Shown here one piece after another: positions 38,400 through 49,809 of a DNA stretch of 64,000 nt (position 1 is its first letter; every line of letters starts with the position of its first letter). The DNA comes from Sepioteuthis lessoniana (lineage: Eukaryota > Mollusca > Cephalopoda > Myopsida > Loliginidae). The position numbers and the translations under genes are program-made. Under the pieces are notes generated by a model that did not search any database, was not told where the DNA came from, and worked only from the letters and a program-made list of their open reading frames with translations. The stretch spans positions 36,088,883 to 36,152,882 of the forward strand of contig OY757947.1 in the NCBI GenBank assembly GCA_963585895.1. Reading direction: 5' to 3'.

Positions 38400-40035
38400 G
38401 ATTTGAAAACTCATTTTGCAACAAGCATTAGTAAATGAGCGTGAACCCATTTCTCGTACACAATTAACTCGATTCAAGTGTTGCTATATAACAGTCACAA
38501 TTTAATATTAGTCATTGGTTTGCTCACTTAGTGAGTAGGTAATTTAATTATTAAATGAGTTTTAACTTATTTATTTACACACTAGTATTGATATTGTTTC
38601 TACAGTTAAATGATAACAATATTTGAAAAATTATAGTAGTAACTATTCATAACACAATCTGCATAGGATTATAGCATTTCATTTATGCCAATAAAAAACT
38701 CATAATTTACAAGGACTTAGAAATATTTAAGTGAAAGAATATATCTAAAAATATTCATTCATAAATAATTTTACCTTCAATGACTAAACTTAAAACAAGT
38801 GACATTCTTATACTTTCAATCTTCTTGAAAATATATCTTTGTAAATAATTTTATGGTTACAAGTAAGTAAAATATTCACAGCTTCATAATTAGTTGCAGT
38901 ATCAATGGTTTAAAATAATTTGCCATGTTACAGTCAATTGAAATACTCATGTCTTTGATAAAGGTGTAAATCAATCTCTTATGCCCATCTTCCCATGAGA
39001 GGCTAAGATCATTTATCATTGGTATGGCAACCAATCTAGAAGGAGCAAAATATTCAAACCAGCTGTACTCTGACAGAGTTGTTGTTTATGATATTAAATC
39101 TAACAGCAAAATCTAATAAAGGATATATTTTTATCCCTTACATGGTGAAAAAGAAAATTTTTTTATCTTAGACATTCCTTGAACTTTATGAACAGTTATC
39201 TCCCTTTTACTGTCAATAATTTAGAATATTAATTTGTTTTTTGTTTTTTTTCTTTCAAAGGCATTTCTGTTGTTTCATCTTAATAGACATTCTTATATTT
39301 TCTTAAAATCATAAAATATATATATATATATAAGACAAGAACATATTTTTTAATTAATTAGATTAATTTGATTTTATTCTCTTGGCCTTTTTCAAACTTG
39401 ACCTATATACATTCGTCATCATTTAATAGTGTTAAAAATTGTTATGCGAAAAAACGTTAAAAAATTAAACATCTCAAGTTCAGAAATTGGTAAATGCTGA
39501 AATAGCTTACTGCACTTTATCACCTGACAAACACCAGCTATCATTTTGAGTGAATTAGTTTTGCAAGTAACTCATTTTCGATGTTTTTTCATATATGTGA
39601 TGGTGTAAAATCATCCCCACCCCCACAGAAAAGCCCCAAATCTCGAGGTTAAGTAAAAATAATTTGTTTTCAAATTAGTTAGAAAGATTTAGAACATTTA
39701 ATTTTTAAAAAATACTTCAACGACTTTCTTGATCTCTACCCAATAAAAATGATTTAGTAGCAACACAGGAAACAATTCAACAGTGTGCAAGCAAAAAATA
39801 CATGCATGTATAAACTAAAAGCATAATTGGGCATAAAAAAATCATTTTCACCTACCACAGTATGTCCCGTTTTGTGTGATCAGAAAAGACACAAAGAGAA
39901 ACAAGTCTAATCACTTCCGCCCTTAACAAACCTAATGAATGGCCAGATCTTTATGAAATAGCCGTTATAATTAAAGTTATAAAATGATCTGTGGGGAAGT
40001 GAAGAACTTACTTTGAAGTTGTTGCTTATTTCAAA

Positions 40036-40286
40036 ATGGCGACCTCCTCAGTATCGATGACAAATTACAAAGGATTCTGAAAATGTTGCCTGTTCGACAA
40101 AAACATCTTCAAAAGCGAAAAGAAATTACCCTTAACGCATCCATGCTAAACGTTCAAGAATTACTCTCCATCATTATCCAGATAATAAATGTCACTAGAT
40201 AAATAAAATGAAAACGACATGTATAATTGTCAATGTCTTCTATGTGTTTCCCACCAGTGAATGTAATGAATAAGGAAATGACGTCA
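40036..40286 (+). promoter_or_regulatory. YY1-like plus CRE module, copy 3
   Basis: AAAATGGCGACC ends at 40,044 and TGACGTCA lies at 40,279-40,286, again 243 bp apart. CACTTCCGCCC lies upstream near 39,913. Confidence 0.4.
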
Positions 40287-42154
40287 TCGTCTACGAGGCA
40301 TTCTGGTAAAAAAAAAATTGTCGCGACTATACTATAAAATTTTTCAAATTCGACATCACAAAATTGTTTTAGAATTTAAAAAATCTTATTAATTAAAATC
40401 CTATTCTATTTTGATTAGAAAACAGGCATATATATTTTGTCATGTTTTATATCACAAATCCGAATACATCCGAATGTTTACGAAAAGAAAAGATAACTGC
40501 GTTTAAATTATAACCGAGAATTATCAGCGTCGTCATCCCCTACTACGATTAATATAGTTATTTAGAAATTAACAACAAAAATATCAGCAAAATCCAAATA
40601 CTTACGTAATAATAGAAAGGTTACCCTAAATTATAACGAAATATATTATTAGTAACGATACTTTATCTTTTTTCACATGAAGCCCATATATTTTAACGCG
40701 TTAGCATGAACAGAAAAAATAACACGACAATCTTAAATCAAGTGTCACAATATATGTATTCATTTGATTGTATGCCCATTTTGAAGTTTTCATTTGAAAA
40801 TTTTTATCTGTGATATTACTGGATGTTTTCCGTTTAAATATGTATCAGACTTTTTGAATGATTTGATATCAAATCCGCTTCATACATAAATGATTTGAAA
40901 ATGAAGAGTTAACACTTAACTATATGTTAAATGACTTGTTAAAGCTAATTTGTCTGCAAACAAATTGTTTTCAAATATTGCTAACACTAATAATTCAGTA
41001 TTTAAATATTCTAAAGCGTTTGCAAGAATCAAAAAAATAAATAAAACGACACGATATTTGGAACAGAATTCGAGTGACTCAAACACGCTGATCGTTTTAC
41101 GCGTGAGTCTCGCTCATGTCTTTTTCGCGCAAATAATCTTCTCCGCCATTTTGTCTTCTTGAGCCGATAAATCAAGCTATTATCTTTACCAGTTAATATA
41201 GTTATTAAGTTCAAAGACAAAGAAGTTAGACTCGTACTTCATAATAATTTATCTCATTAAAACAGACAATATGTATTCATATATGTAATTTCAGTGGAGT
41301 GACGACAACCACGGTTAATTATGAATAAGATTTCCCCAGGCGATTTAGTAATAAGTGTTAATATAATTATTTCATCCTTGATGAATTTAAGTCTTATTAA
41401 GTAATGCATTTCTAAAGGTGTAAGTTATTAATAATTCTTTCTATAGTCATAAATAATTGAAGAATTTAACAAGTGATCGTAATTTTTTCCTTTTACTATT
41501 ATTCATTTCAAAACATCATATTAGATTCTCTTTGTTATCTGTTGGGGCTAACAAAGAAAATTTCATTCTGTGCTCCCATATCATTTCTTTTGAATACTAT
41601 GTTTAATTCTCATTTTGTGTTTTGAGCAAAATTTACTAAATAATCATGGAATGGATTTATATTTTCAAGCAACACCTTCAGGAGCAATTTCAATGTTTAC
41701 ATTGTTGGATACCGATTCTTTGAACTTATGAGTAGTTATCTCCCCTTTACTGTCAATCGTTATTAAAATTTGTTTATTATTCTATTCAACACCATTCATT
41801 CATTTGAGCATGGCAAACGGTTGCAAGTATTGCAACCTAACACCAATAATTCAATTTAGGCACACTTTTATAGAGTTTCAAGTCTTGCTACTTCCTGATA
41901 ATAATTCTATTCAACATTACTACACACTGTTAAATGCTGAAAATTCTTTTTCTAACAATTCAATGAAACCTGGTAAATTGTTTGTTGGATTTTATGGCAT
42001 ATCAAACTATGTAGGTTTGCCATATAATATTATACATATAGAATTGAATAGTCAAACAATTTTATTTCTAACTTTTCTATTTAAGATGTTTATACACAAT
42101 TTAAATAACAACAGTTCTATTTGATTGATAGAAAAAAACCCTATCAAAGTGCTA

Positions 42155-42305
42155 GCTGAGGTCAGAGTGCATGTGGGAGTGATAGCAATGAAGAGGTACT
42201 CAATATTATCCATAGCTGGAGCTATGCAGTAAGATGGTTAGACGTCATATGCACAACACTTCTTTGTGGGGAATCTTACCCTCTCTGCAGAGATGCAGTT
42301 GGTTT
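42155..42305 (+). repeat. Repeat C copy (short variant)
   Basis: Matches 9,595-9,745, followed by a GA tract at 42,318-42,341. Confidence 0.65.
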
Positions 42306-42742
42306 ATCAAAATATATCAGAGAGAGAGAGAGAGAGAGGGAGATCATATTAGTTTGTTAATTTGATTATTATGGTATATTCTGTTGTATTGGCCTTTTGC
42401 CAAACTTGACCTCTGTTAAGTTGGTTTAACCAGCAGCTTGTCAAAATAAAGCTTGTATTTTAGGTATCTTATTCTACCTGGGGATATTTTTTTTAAAATT
42501 TCAACTCTTAGAATCCATTTGTCGGGTATGCTGTCACAATCTCAGTTATACTGAGATTTTTACATTTTCATGTTAGATTCTCCATGATCATCTGATATGA
42601 AATATTTATGCGAGAAGAATAAACCAGGAAAAGTTAGATATGAATTATTTCTTTAACATGTGCTCAAGAGATGAGTTCTTCTACTCTAGAGAAATAAATG
42701 AACTCCCTTATCCTCTTATTAAATAGAACCACTACTATACTA

Positions 42743-43557
42743 TTTTTCCATTTCTTGTTTATAAGGACGTAGTCTATCTGAGCTTTAGTATTGTTTGCGT
42801 ACGTGTATGTCCATAGTTTGCCCTCTCTTTTTTGGTAGTTTGTATTGAGGCATGCTAATCTACTTTCTATCATGAAATCTGTTAGATGTTGCCCATTCCT
42901 ATTTGACGTGTTGTGGAGGCTGTATTTGTTGTTTCGGTTTTTCCCGATTTGGGCATTCATGTCTCCGCCAATGACTAACATGTTGTGTTTCGGGATGCTA
43001 CGCACTAATGAGGATAACTCATCGTAGAAGGTGACTAGTTCAGTTTCTTCACTAACATTGGTGGGGCTGTAGCATGAGATGATTGTTGCTCTGGGGTTTC
43101 CGTTAAATGTAGCTGCCATCATTCTAGGTTGTATTTTCTCAACGCTATTAAGCGTTTTTAATGCTCTAGGTCCTATAAGTAATCCTACCCCTCCTACTGC
43201 GGCGTTGACAGAGTTTTTCCATGCGGATACAGTGGCGAGCGACCAGCCATTGCCAGTTTCGTGATATTTGATATCTTCGGAGTGCGTGTATCTGTGTTCT
43301 TGTATGCATATTATGTCTATCTTATGTTCTTCGGCCGATGCGATTAGCTCTGGGAGTTGTCCTATTCTATTTAAGGTTCTTACGTTAAATGTGGCTATTT
43401 GTAGTGTTTGCTTGCATTTTAGTTGTTTTGATTGTTTGAGCTCTGTAGCTGATTTTTCGAACACTGAGGCCAGGGCTCCAACCTCAGCAGGACGCGCCCC
43501 TTTTTTACCCGCTCGAAGAGCGATGCGGTTTGTGTATGTGGTTTGAGTGTGGGTCAT
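42743..43557 (-). pseudogene. LINE endonuclease domain (EEP/APE type), 3'-truncated
   Basis: The ATG at 43,557 opens a frame whose first ~272 codons are an endonuclease/exonuclease/phosphatase fold. Visible motifs, numbered from this ATG, are FNVRTL (N58), IQEHR (E87), CYSPTN (Y163), GGDMNAQIG (D199, N201) and AQIDYVLIN (D262). The final SDH motif is absent because the domain is cut at the insertion boundary near residue 272. The open frame then reads on for 25 residues into flanking DNA (to 42,664), which are not element sequence. In an intact element this domain nicks target DNA to prime reverse transcription. It resembles the RTE/BovB-type proteins often labelled craniofacial development protein 2-like. 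Confidence 0.85.
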
Positions 43558-43960
43558 GGTTATCTTTCGATGGCTGTTTTATTCTCTTCTATAGAAGCCA
43601 CTCTTATAGAGGAGCAGCAGTAGTTCCCCGATCGAACTAACGATCCTGAGCGTAAAGTCGTCAAACTCACGTCCAGGACCCGTTTAGGTATTGAGTTTGG
43701 TCGTCCATGGGTTTATTCAAATACCTTTACGTACATCATGCTGCTTCCCATGTGTACGTAAAAAAAAGGGGGGGTAATTTTGGTTTAAGTTTTAAGTTTT
43801 AACTTAGTTAAAGTCCAAGATTAAGGTACTTTCATATGACTTTCACTGGTACTGACTTTTGCTTTTTTTTTTTGCTGTATTGGGACTTTTCCTAGGCTTT
43901 TTATTTATTTATCTTTTTTTTTTTTTTACTACAGTTGGGAACCTAGCAGGCTTCAGGAAT
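43558..43960. other. Inverted LINE 5' region and inversion junction
   Basis: Left of about 43,790 lies the presumed 5' untranslated region in reverse, with CGATCGAAC and GTACGTAA words and a GGGGGG run. Between 43,790 and 43,940 are T-rich runs. The exact point where reverse sequence meets forward sequence cannot be fixed by eye. Confidence 0.5.
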
Positions 43961-43964
43961 TATA

Positions 43965-45021
43965 GAGCGACTCCATTCACAGAGGAAAGATTGAAAAAAT
44001 CCTACTAGCGTACGGCATACCTAAAGAAACCGTAGCGGCAATAACGATTCTCTATAGAAACACTAAAGTAAAAGTACGATCACCGGATGGAAACACAGAA
44101 TACTTTGACATTGTAGCAGGAGTACTACAAGGGGACATGCTGGCCCCGTACCTCTTTATCATTTGCCTAGACTACGTACTTAGAACATCGATTGACAAAA
44201 TCAAAGAGAATGGCTTCGAACTGACGAAGAAAAGAAGCAGAAGATACCCCGCAACAACAATTACCGACGCCGACTACGCCGATGACATAGCGATACTGGC
44301 AAATACACCTGACCAAGCCGAAACACTTCTGCATAGTTTGGAACGAGCAGCAGCAAGCATAGGCCTCTATGTTAATGCACACAAAACGGAATATATGTGC
44401 TATAACCAAACGGGGGACATCTCCACTCTAGAAGGAACCCCACTTAAACTAGTAGACAAATTCACGTACCTAGGAAGCAGCGTCGAATCAACCGAAAAGG
44501 ACATCGAAACGAGGTTAACGAAAGCATGAACAGCTATCAATAGGCTATCGATTATATGGAAATCAGACCTAACCGATAAAATGAAACGCAGTTTCTTCCA
44601 GGCAGCGGTCACATCGATACTGCTATATGGATGCACTACATGGACGCTAACAAAACGACTGGAGAAGAAGCTAGATGGCAATTACACAAGAATATTGCGT
44701 GCAATCCTGAACAAGTCCTGGCAGCAACACCCCACAAGACACCAACTGTACGGCCACCTGCCCCCTATCACGAAAACTATTCAAGTTAGACGAACCAGAC
44801 ATGCAGGACACTGCTGGAGAAGCAGAGATGAACTCATAAGAGATGTACTCTTATGGATCCCCACACATGGCCGCGCAAAAGCAGGACGACCAGCTCGAAC
44901 GTACATTCAGCAGCTATGTGAGGATACAGGATGTTGTCCTGAAGACCTACCTAGGGCGATGAACGATAGGGAGGAGTGGCGAGAGAGGGTCAGGGATATC
45001 CGTGCTACCAGCGCGATATGA
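43965..45021 (+). pseudogene. LINE reverse transcriptase and C-terminal region, 5'-truncated, one nonsense codon
   Basis: Homology begins at DSIHRGKI near 43,970 and is open to 44,526. It includes the QGDMLAPYLF motif near 44,128 and the catalytic YADD at 44,274-44,285. TGA at 44,527-44,529 interrupts KAWTAIN-type sequence, probably from a TGG codon. The same frame then resumes and stays open to the stop at 45,019-45,021. The last 146 codons hold the usual RTE C-terminal tail (LLYGCTTWTL, RRTRHAGHCWR, GRPARTYIQQL). Upstream RT motifs are missing. The absence of other lesions suggests a fairly recent insertion. Confidence 0.88.
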
Positions 45022-45044
45022 TGATGATGATGACTACTATACTA

Positions 45045-45344
45045 CTATAAGACAGCTTTGGTACTGAATAAACCATGAGAGTTGAAGTACCATTAAAATT
45101 GAATACTTCATTTATATAGAAAAATTACCCAAAATCTTGCTCTGGGATTTTTTGAAAGAAATATTTTCAAGTCATCAATCTCATTTTAAATGTGAATAAT
45201 TTACCATACATTCACAAACAGAGACACACACATATCTAAGTATGGCCTTATTATACATATTAAAGTAATTTTTTTAGAAAGTTATATAAATCAGCTTGGG
45301 ATATGACAATAATCCTGTAGTATTTCTGTTTTAACCCACCTGCT
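45045..45344. other. AT-rich stretch, nothing recognised
   Basis: GTACTGAATAAACCATGA just after the LINE resembles 11,938-11,955, so this continues the spacer block. No gene was seen. Confidence 0.5.
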
Positions 45345-45592
45345 ATCATTGGCCTAATGAGAAGAGTTGGCCCTGGAGACTGGAGTTCAATCCTAGGTTG
45401 AGTCATACCAAAGACTCAAAAAATGGTACTTGATGATGCCTTGCTTAACACTCAGCATTATAAGGTACGGATCAAGGGTAAAGTGGAGCAATCCAGAGAA
45501 AGGAGTAGTACCCTCTCCTACACCTCAGTGTAGTAGTTATAAAAAAGAGAGCCTTCTGGTCACCCTCGACTAAGATCGACAACTTTACTTAT
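45345..45592 (+). mobile_element. SINE-A copy
   Basis: A-box-like TGGCCTAATGA at 45,350, B box GAGTTCAATCC at 45,383-45,393, full body, and tail CAACTTTACTTA. One of two plus-strand SINE-A copies. Confidence 0.85.
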
Positions 45593-45720
45593 ATATTTCT
45601 ATAATAAATCTGCAGTTTTTCTAGAATAAATAAAATAATTAATAGACATGCATAAGTGTATATGTGTTGTGCAACTAAGAGAGTTAATTTATATGTTAAG
45701 AATTACAGTGCATTTCTGTA

Positions 45721-45726
<6 letters not shown>

Positions 45727-45782
<56 letters not shown>
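45727..45782. repeat. (TA)n microsatellite
   Basis: About 28 TA units, with no other feature around it. Confidence 0.95.
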
Positions 45783-45783
<1 letters not shown>

Positions 45784-46546
45784 TTTCACTGAGTGAGATT
45801 GATTAGGATGAAAAAAATATGGTTATTGTGTCAATTGGCAATTTCCGGTAGCCCAAAAACCTGAAGGAAAAAGAGCAGTGACTGAAAAATTGGAGTTCTT
45901 TTGTTAACAAACAGATAAAGAAATATTTTTTTTCAACGTAAGTCTTTTTTTTTTACTTGGTAAGATTGATCAGGATACAAAATACATCACAGCGAGAGCA
46001 TATTTGTTAATTAACTTGATAATTAATGTATATTCTATTGACCTTGTATCAAATATGAACTTTGCTCAGTTGCAATGACTCTGGTCTTATCTTAGAAATT
46101 AAAATATTAACGACAACAGCTGATAAAATAAATTATCTATTTAATTCAAAGATTAATCTCTTTTCACGAAGTTTATATCAACATCATTAATAGTTCAAAC
46201 ACATTTCTGATTAAGTTGGTGGCTTCTGACAAAAATGGTAAAAAAAAGACTTTAAGTTGTTTATTTTAGAAATTTAGGATTAGTTACTCATTAGAATTTA
46301 AACAGTAAAGAGTTTGGTTGGGTTGGGTTTTATGGCATATCAATAAGTGTAAGTTATTTAATACCAAATTTTCTTCATATCTATATACATTAAAAATATG
46401 ATCTGTAAAAATATTGTGTTGATAACATTTTTAAATGAGACTAAGTGCATGTTTTTGCACACAATGAAATGTTTTTAAGTATTGCTATGGAACAGTATCA
46501 ATTTAACATCAGTTATTAGATTTGGTTTGCTTTATTTTCATGGCAT

Positions 46547-46790
46547 ATCAACCATTATGGATTATTTAATACCAAATCTTCTTTTTACTTCTACATCAAC
46601 CATTAATGATTATTTAATACCAAATCCTCTTTTTACTTCTATATCAACCATTATGGATTATTTAATACCAAATCCTCTTTTTACTTCTATATCAACCATT
46701 ATTGATTATTTAATACCAAATCCTCCTTTTTCCTTTTATATCAAACATTATTGATTATTTAATACAAAATCATCTTTTTACTTTGCTATC
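46547..46790. repeat. 48-bp tandem repeat, about 5 copies
   Basis: Unit starts at 46,547, 46,595, 46,643, 46,691 and 46,740 (ATCAACCATTAT then GATTATTTAATACC). Because 48 is a multiple of 3, one frame stays open as a repeated peptide (46,482-46,754). That does not show that it is translated. Confidence 0.9.
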
Positions 46791-46899
46791 AAAAATATTA
46801 AATGATCAAACAGTTATATTTCCAACAATTTAATTTAGCAGAAGACATTTGTTTGCCCAGAGTTGAAATGTTAAACAGTTTTATTTGATCCGTAGATGG

Positions 46900-47105
46900 G
46901 AACCTTTCAGGTGCTACCACTCCAGGTCAGTGTGGACCTGAGAATGATGGAAACAAATGAGTACTCTGCATTTCCTAAAGCTCCAGCATTACTGGAACTT
47001 CACCATCAGATTGTTTAGTGTCATAACAGGACATTCATTGGAGTGGGGTCTTACCCCTCAGCAGAGAACCAGTCAGTGTATTCCGCAGCCCCAGCTTGCT
47101 GGGCT
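46900..47105 (+). repeat. Repeat C copy
   Basis: Words CTTTCAGGTGCTACCACTCC, CATCAGATTGTTTAGTGTCA and TATTCCGCAGCCCCAGC. Confidence 0.7.
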
Positions 47106-48524
47106 GATTAGTCATTTGTTTGAACCAGTTTAAATAGATATACATGATATCTGAGACATTCAATTGTCAATATTTTCATTTTTACATAAGTTTGAACTAA
47201 TTTGTTTGCAAACTTGTATTTCTATTGTTTTTATGCTGTTAAATCATTTCAATTATTGATATCTAACATTAATTCTATTCAATAACAATCATTTGTTTGC
47301 ACACAGGATTTCTGGCATTAACTAAATATTCTTTATAGAAATATAATTTACAAATTTTCAACAGAACTTAAGTCTACTGAGGAGAGTTTCATCTGACTAC
47401 TGCCAGACAACCTCCTATAAAATAAAAAGACTAAATTATCCCAAACCGAAACCAGAAAGCAGTAAAGGGGGGTAAGAAATTAGAATTTATATTTTTGTGT
47501 CACTGTTGAGACAATTTAACTGAATTATAAATGACCCAAGATATTTATCTTTGAAGAATTAATTAGGAAAATTTAGATACAAGTAATTTCTATAACAGTT
47601 GGTCCATATATGATTTCAATGTAAATATTTATTAACATCATCCTGTATTTAATCAAGTGTCACAATATATGTACTCATTTGATTCTATATCCATTTAGAG
47701 GTTTTTATTTGATAAATATCTGTGATATCACTGGATATTTCATGTTTAATGTTATATCAACATTTTTAGATGATGAATAATTAAATCTTCCTAGTATGTA
47801 GATATATATGTATATATATATTTGCAAATGAAAAGATTATTTTTAAATTTTTTAAATGAGTCATTAAATCTCATTTCTTTGCACTCAGTTAAATATTTTC
47901 AAGTATTGTGAACACTAATAATTCTATTCAATATTTGTTTGTAGACAGTTAAATGCTTTGAAGTATTTTCATGTAACACTAATAATTCTATTTAAATTAA
48001 TTTCTTTGCCAACTGTTTTCTTTCGAGCTCATGATTTGTGATGTTTACCTTTTTCTTTGAATAAAACAGTTTGTAACAGAAAAAACACTTTGCAAAAAAA
48101 TTGCTTATTTCAAAGGAATTTTTTGCACAGTTTTCTTGAGCTCATGATTTGTGATGTTTTCGAAAATATATTCTATAAAAAAATTGTAAACTCCAAAAAC
48201 CATTGATATATTTTGAGTTAGAGAAGAAATATTGAGAAAGTGTCTCACATAGTAAGATATGGCATTATTATCAAAGTTAGAATTGAGATTAAACAATCCT
48301 TCTTTCTAGTAGTGAAAATTAATTTCTCTACTTTCTCACTATAAATGAAATCTGAGTTTTTGATTATTTTAATTAGTCTTCTGCCTTTTAATCTCAATAT
48401 TACACTCCAATTTCCATGTCTGAACACAAGAGACTAGGCCTAGGTATAACATTCTATATGAGGTCTTATTAGAGTTTTATCTCTTTTCAAAACAACAGTA
48501 GCCTCCTTTATAACTTGTTGGCTG

Positions 48525-48725
48525 GGGTTGTAGTATATGCTGGCTGCTACTCTTGAGAGGGTGAAGACTTTCCCCCAACAAAGCTGCCTGTTGGCCCAAG
48601 GTGGCATCTAATGATGCTTAAGGACAAGGTCCTAGTGCTTGAATATTCAGTGACCCTGCTTCCCAAAGATCCAGATGGCTTAGTGTCATCTCCAGGAATG
48701 TCAATGGTCAGGGAGGTGTCTTAGC
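48525..48725 (-). repeat. Repeat C-like variant, inverted
   Basis: Starts with the reverse of CCAGCCAACAGG (GTTGGCTGGGGTTGTAGTAT) and matches 20,960-21,175 in reverse. Confidence 0.6.
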
Positions 48726-49233
48726 CCTCGACTGCAATTCTATATCTAAGCTAAACTTAGTGAATGAAAAGAACAAGAAAGAAGTTAAGCAGTTTTGAGT
48801 TTAAGCTATAATTCAATGGATGATCAATTAATCCAAATCAGCTACCTGAGGCTTGTGTGCTATACCGAAGCAAATCTTAGGAAATTATAAGAGAATGTAA
48901 AGAAAAGTAATCACTTAGGCAGCAACAGTAACTGAAAAAGAGCTGAAATCAATGTGCCATCTCTAAGGGAAACTTAGTATAGAATAAGAAAGAAGGTAAG
49001 CAGTGATGAGTCTGTTTAGTATTTTCATGAGTTTCCACTTAAACAGCAAAAGCTATTGCAAGCACTTGAGGCCAATGTGCCATATTCAAACAAATCTTTT
49101 AAATAACAAGAATAACAAGAAATTGTCATATCAACAAGAAAATATTATAAAAAGAGGATTTATCTCAACTTGGTTGTATTATTATTTAATTATTATAACG
49201 AAATTAGAAGAAATATTGCACTTCAGCTACATT

Positions 49234-49236
<3 letters not shown>

Positions 49237-49265
<29 letters not shown>
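49237..49265. repeat. (GT)n microsatellite
   Basis: About 14 GT units. The ORF ending in it is low-complexity. Confidence 0.95.
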
Positions 49266-49266
<1 letters not shown>

Positions 49267-49809
49267 TTGCAATTTTATTCTCGTGATTTTGCAAATTATG
49301 CTGTTAATCTATATATTTCACATTAAAAATGAAATTTTCTTTAAAAGGGTCAAGTAATTGGAATTTTTGATCATAATTAGCTTTTCCTATTTTTATTCAA
49401 AAAATTAAAGATCACCTCTAAAGACAAAGACCTGCTTGATATTGGTTTTTGACATTCTACAAGTTAGGTCCTTCAAAAGACAAAGAAAGAAAATCTTATT
49501 CGATGTTTGAAAATGAATGTTTATAAAAGAAAGAAATAAAGGATAGTCATCAAATTTTTAAATTATTTATGACTATAGAAAGTATTAATTAATTTTTTTT
49601 TCTATGTATATTTATGACTATATGATCTTTAAAGCTTAGGAAATCTCTGATTATACTAATAGGGACAATTAGGATTATAAAGACTGGGGATAAATTATTG
49701 ATAATGATGTGTAGAAGAGATAAAATTCTTTTCCATATATATTTATGACAATATGATTTTCTGTGCTTTGGAAACCTGTTCTTGTAAATTGGATTGTAAA
49801 ACATTCCTA

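Larger units (their letters stand above)
36045..42440. repeat. Giant composite repeat, copy 3
   Basis: Starts with the same GAGACACTTTCTCAATATTT word as copies 1 and 2. It diverges between about 36,800 and 39,400, where (TA)n tracts, a poly-A near 37,398 and material shared with positions 1-800 lie. It is again collinear with the core from 39,415 to 42,440. No protein gene was recognised. Confidence 0.7.
42743..45032 (+). mobile_element. RTE-like LINE with inverted 5' part and 12-bp TSD
   Basis: The insert is flanked by ACTACTATACTA at 42,731-42,742 and 45,033-45,044. The left part (to roughly 43,790-43,940) is the element's 5' region and endonuclease in reverse. The right part is the reverse transcriptase and 3' end in forward orientation, finishing in a short GAT/ATG repeat tail typical of RTE-type elements. 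The EN-RT linker and the first part of RT are missing. This is the arrangement expected from twin priming during target-primed reverse transcription. The surrounding DNA matches the spacer blocks at 11,400 and 29,700. Confidence 0.88.
45783..48189. repeat. Spacer block with short-repeat arrays, no gene
   Basis: Matches parts of 11,100-12,200, 23,280-23,880 and 28,590-30,100 in pieces. ~70-bp repeat units lie at 47,210-48,000 (GTTAAATATTTTCAAGTATTG, TGTAACACTAATAATTC). Confidence 0.55.

Noticed and set aside
42664..42742. Last 25 codons of the endonuclease ORF
   Set aside because: They lie at and beyond the target-site duplication and are flanking DNA read by chance.
43268..43546. ORFs opposite the LINE endonuclease
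   Set aside because: Shadows of the coding strand.
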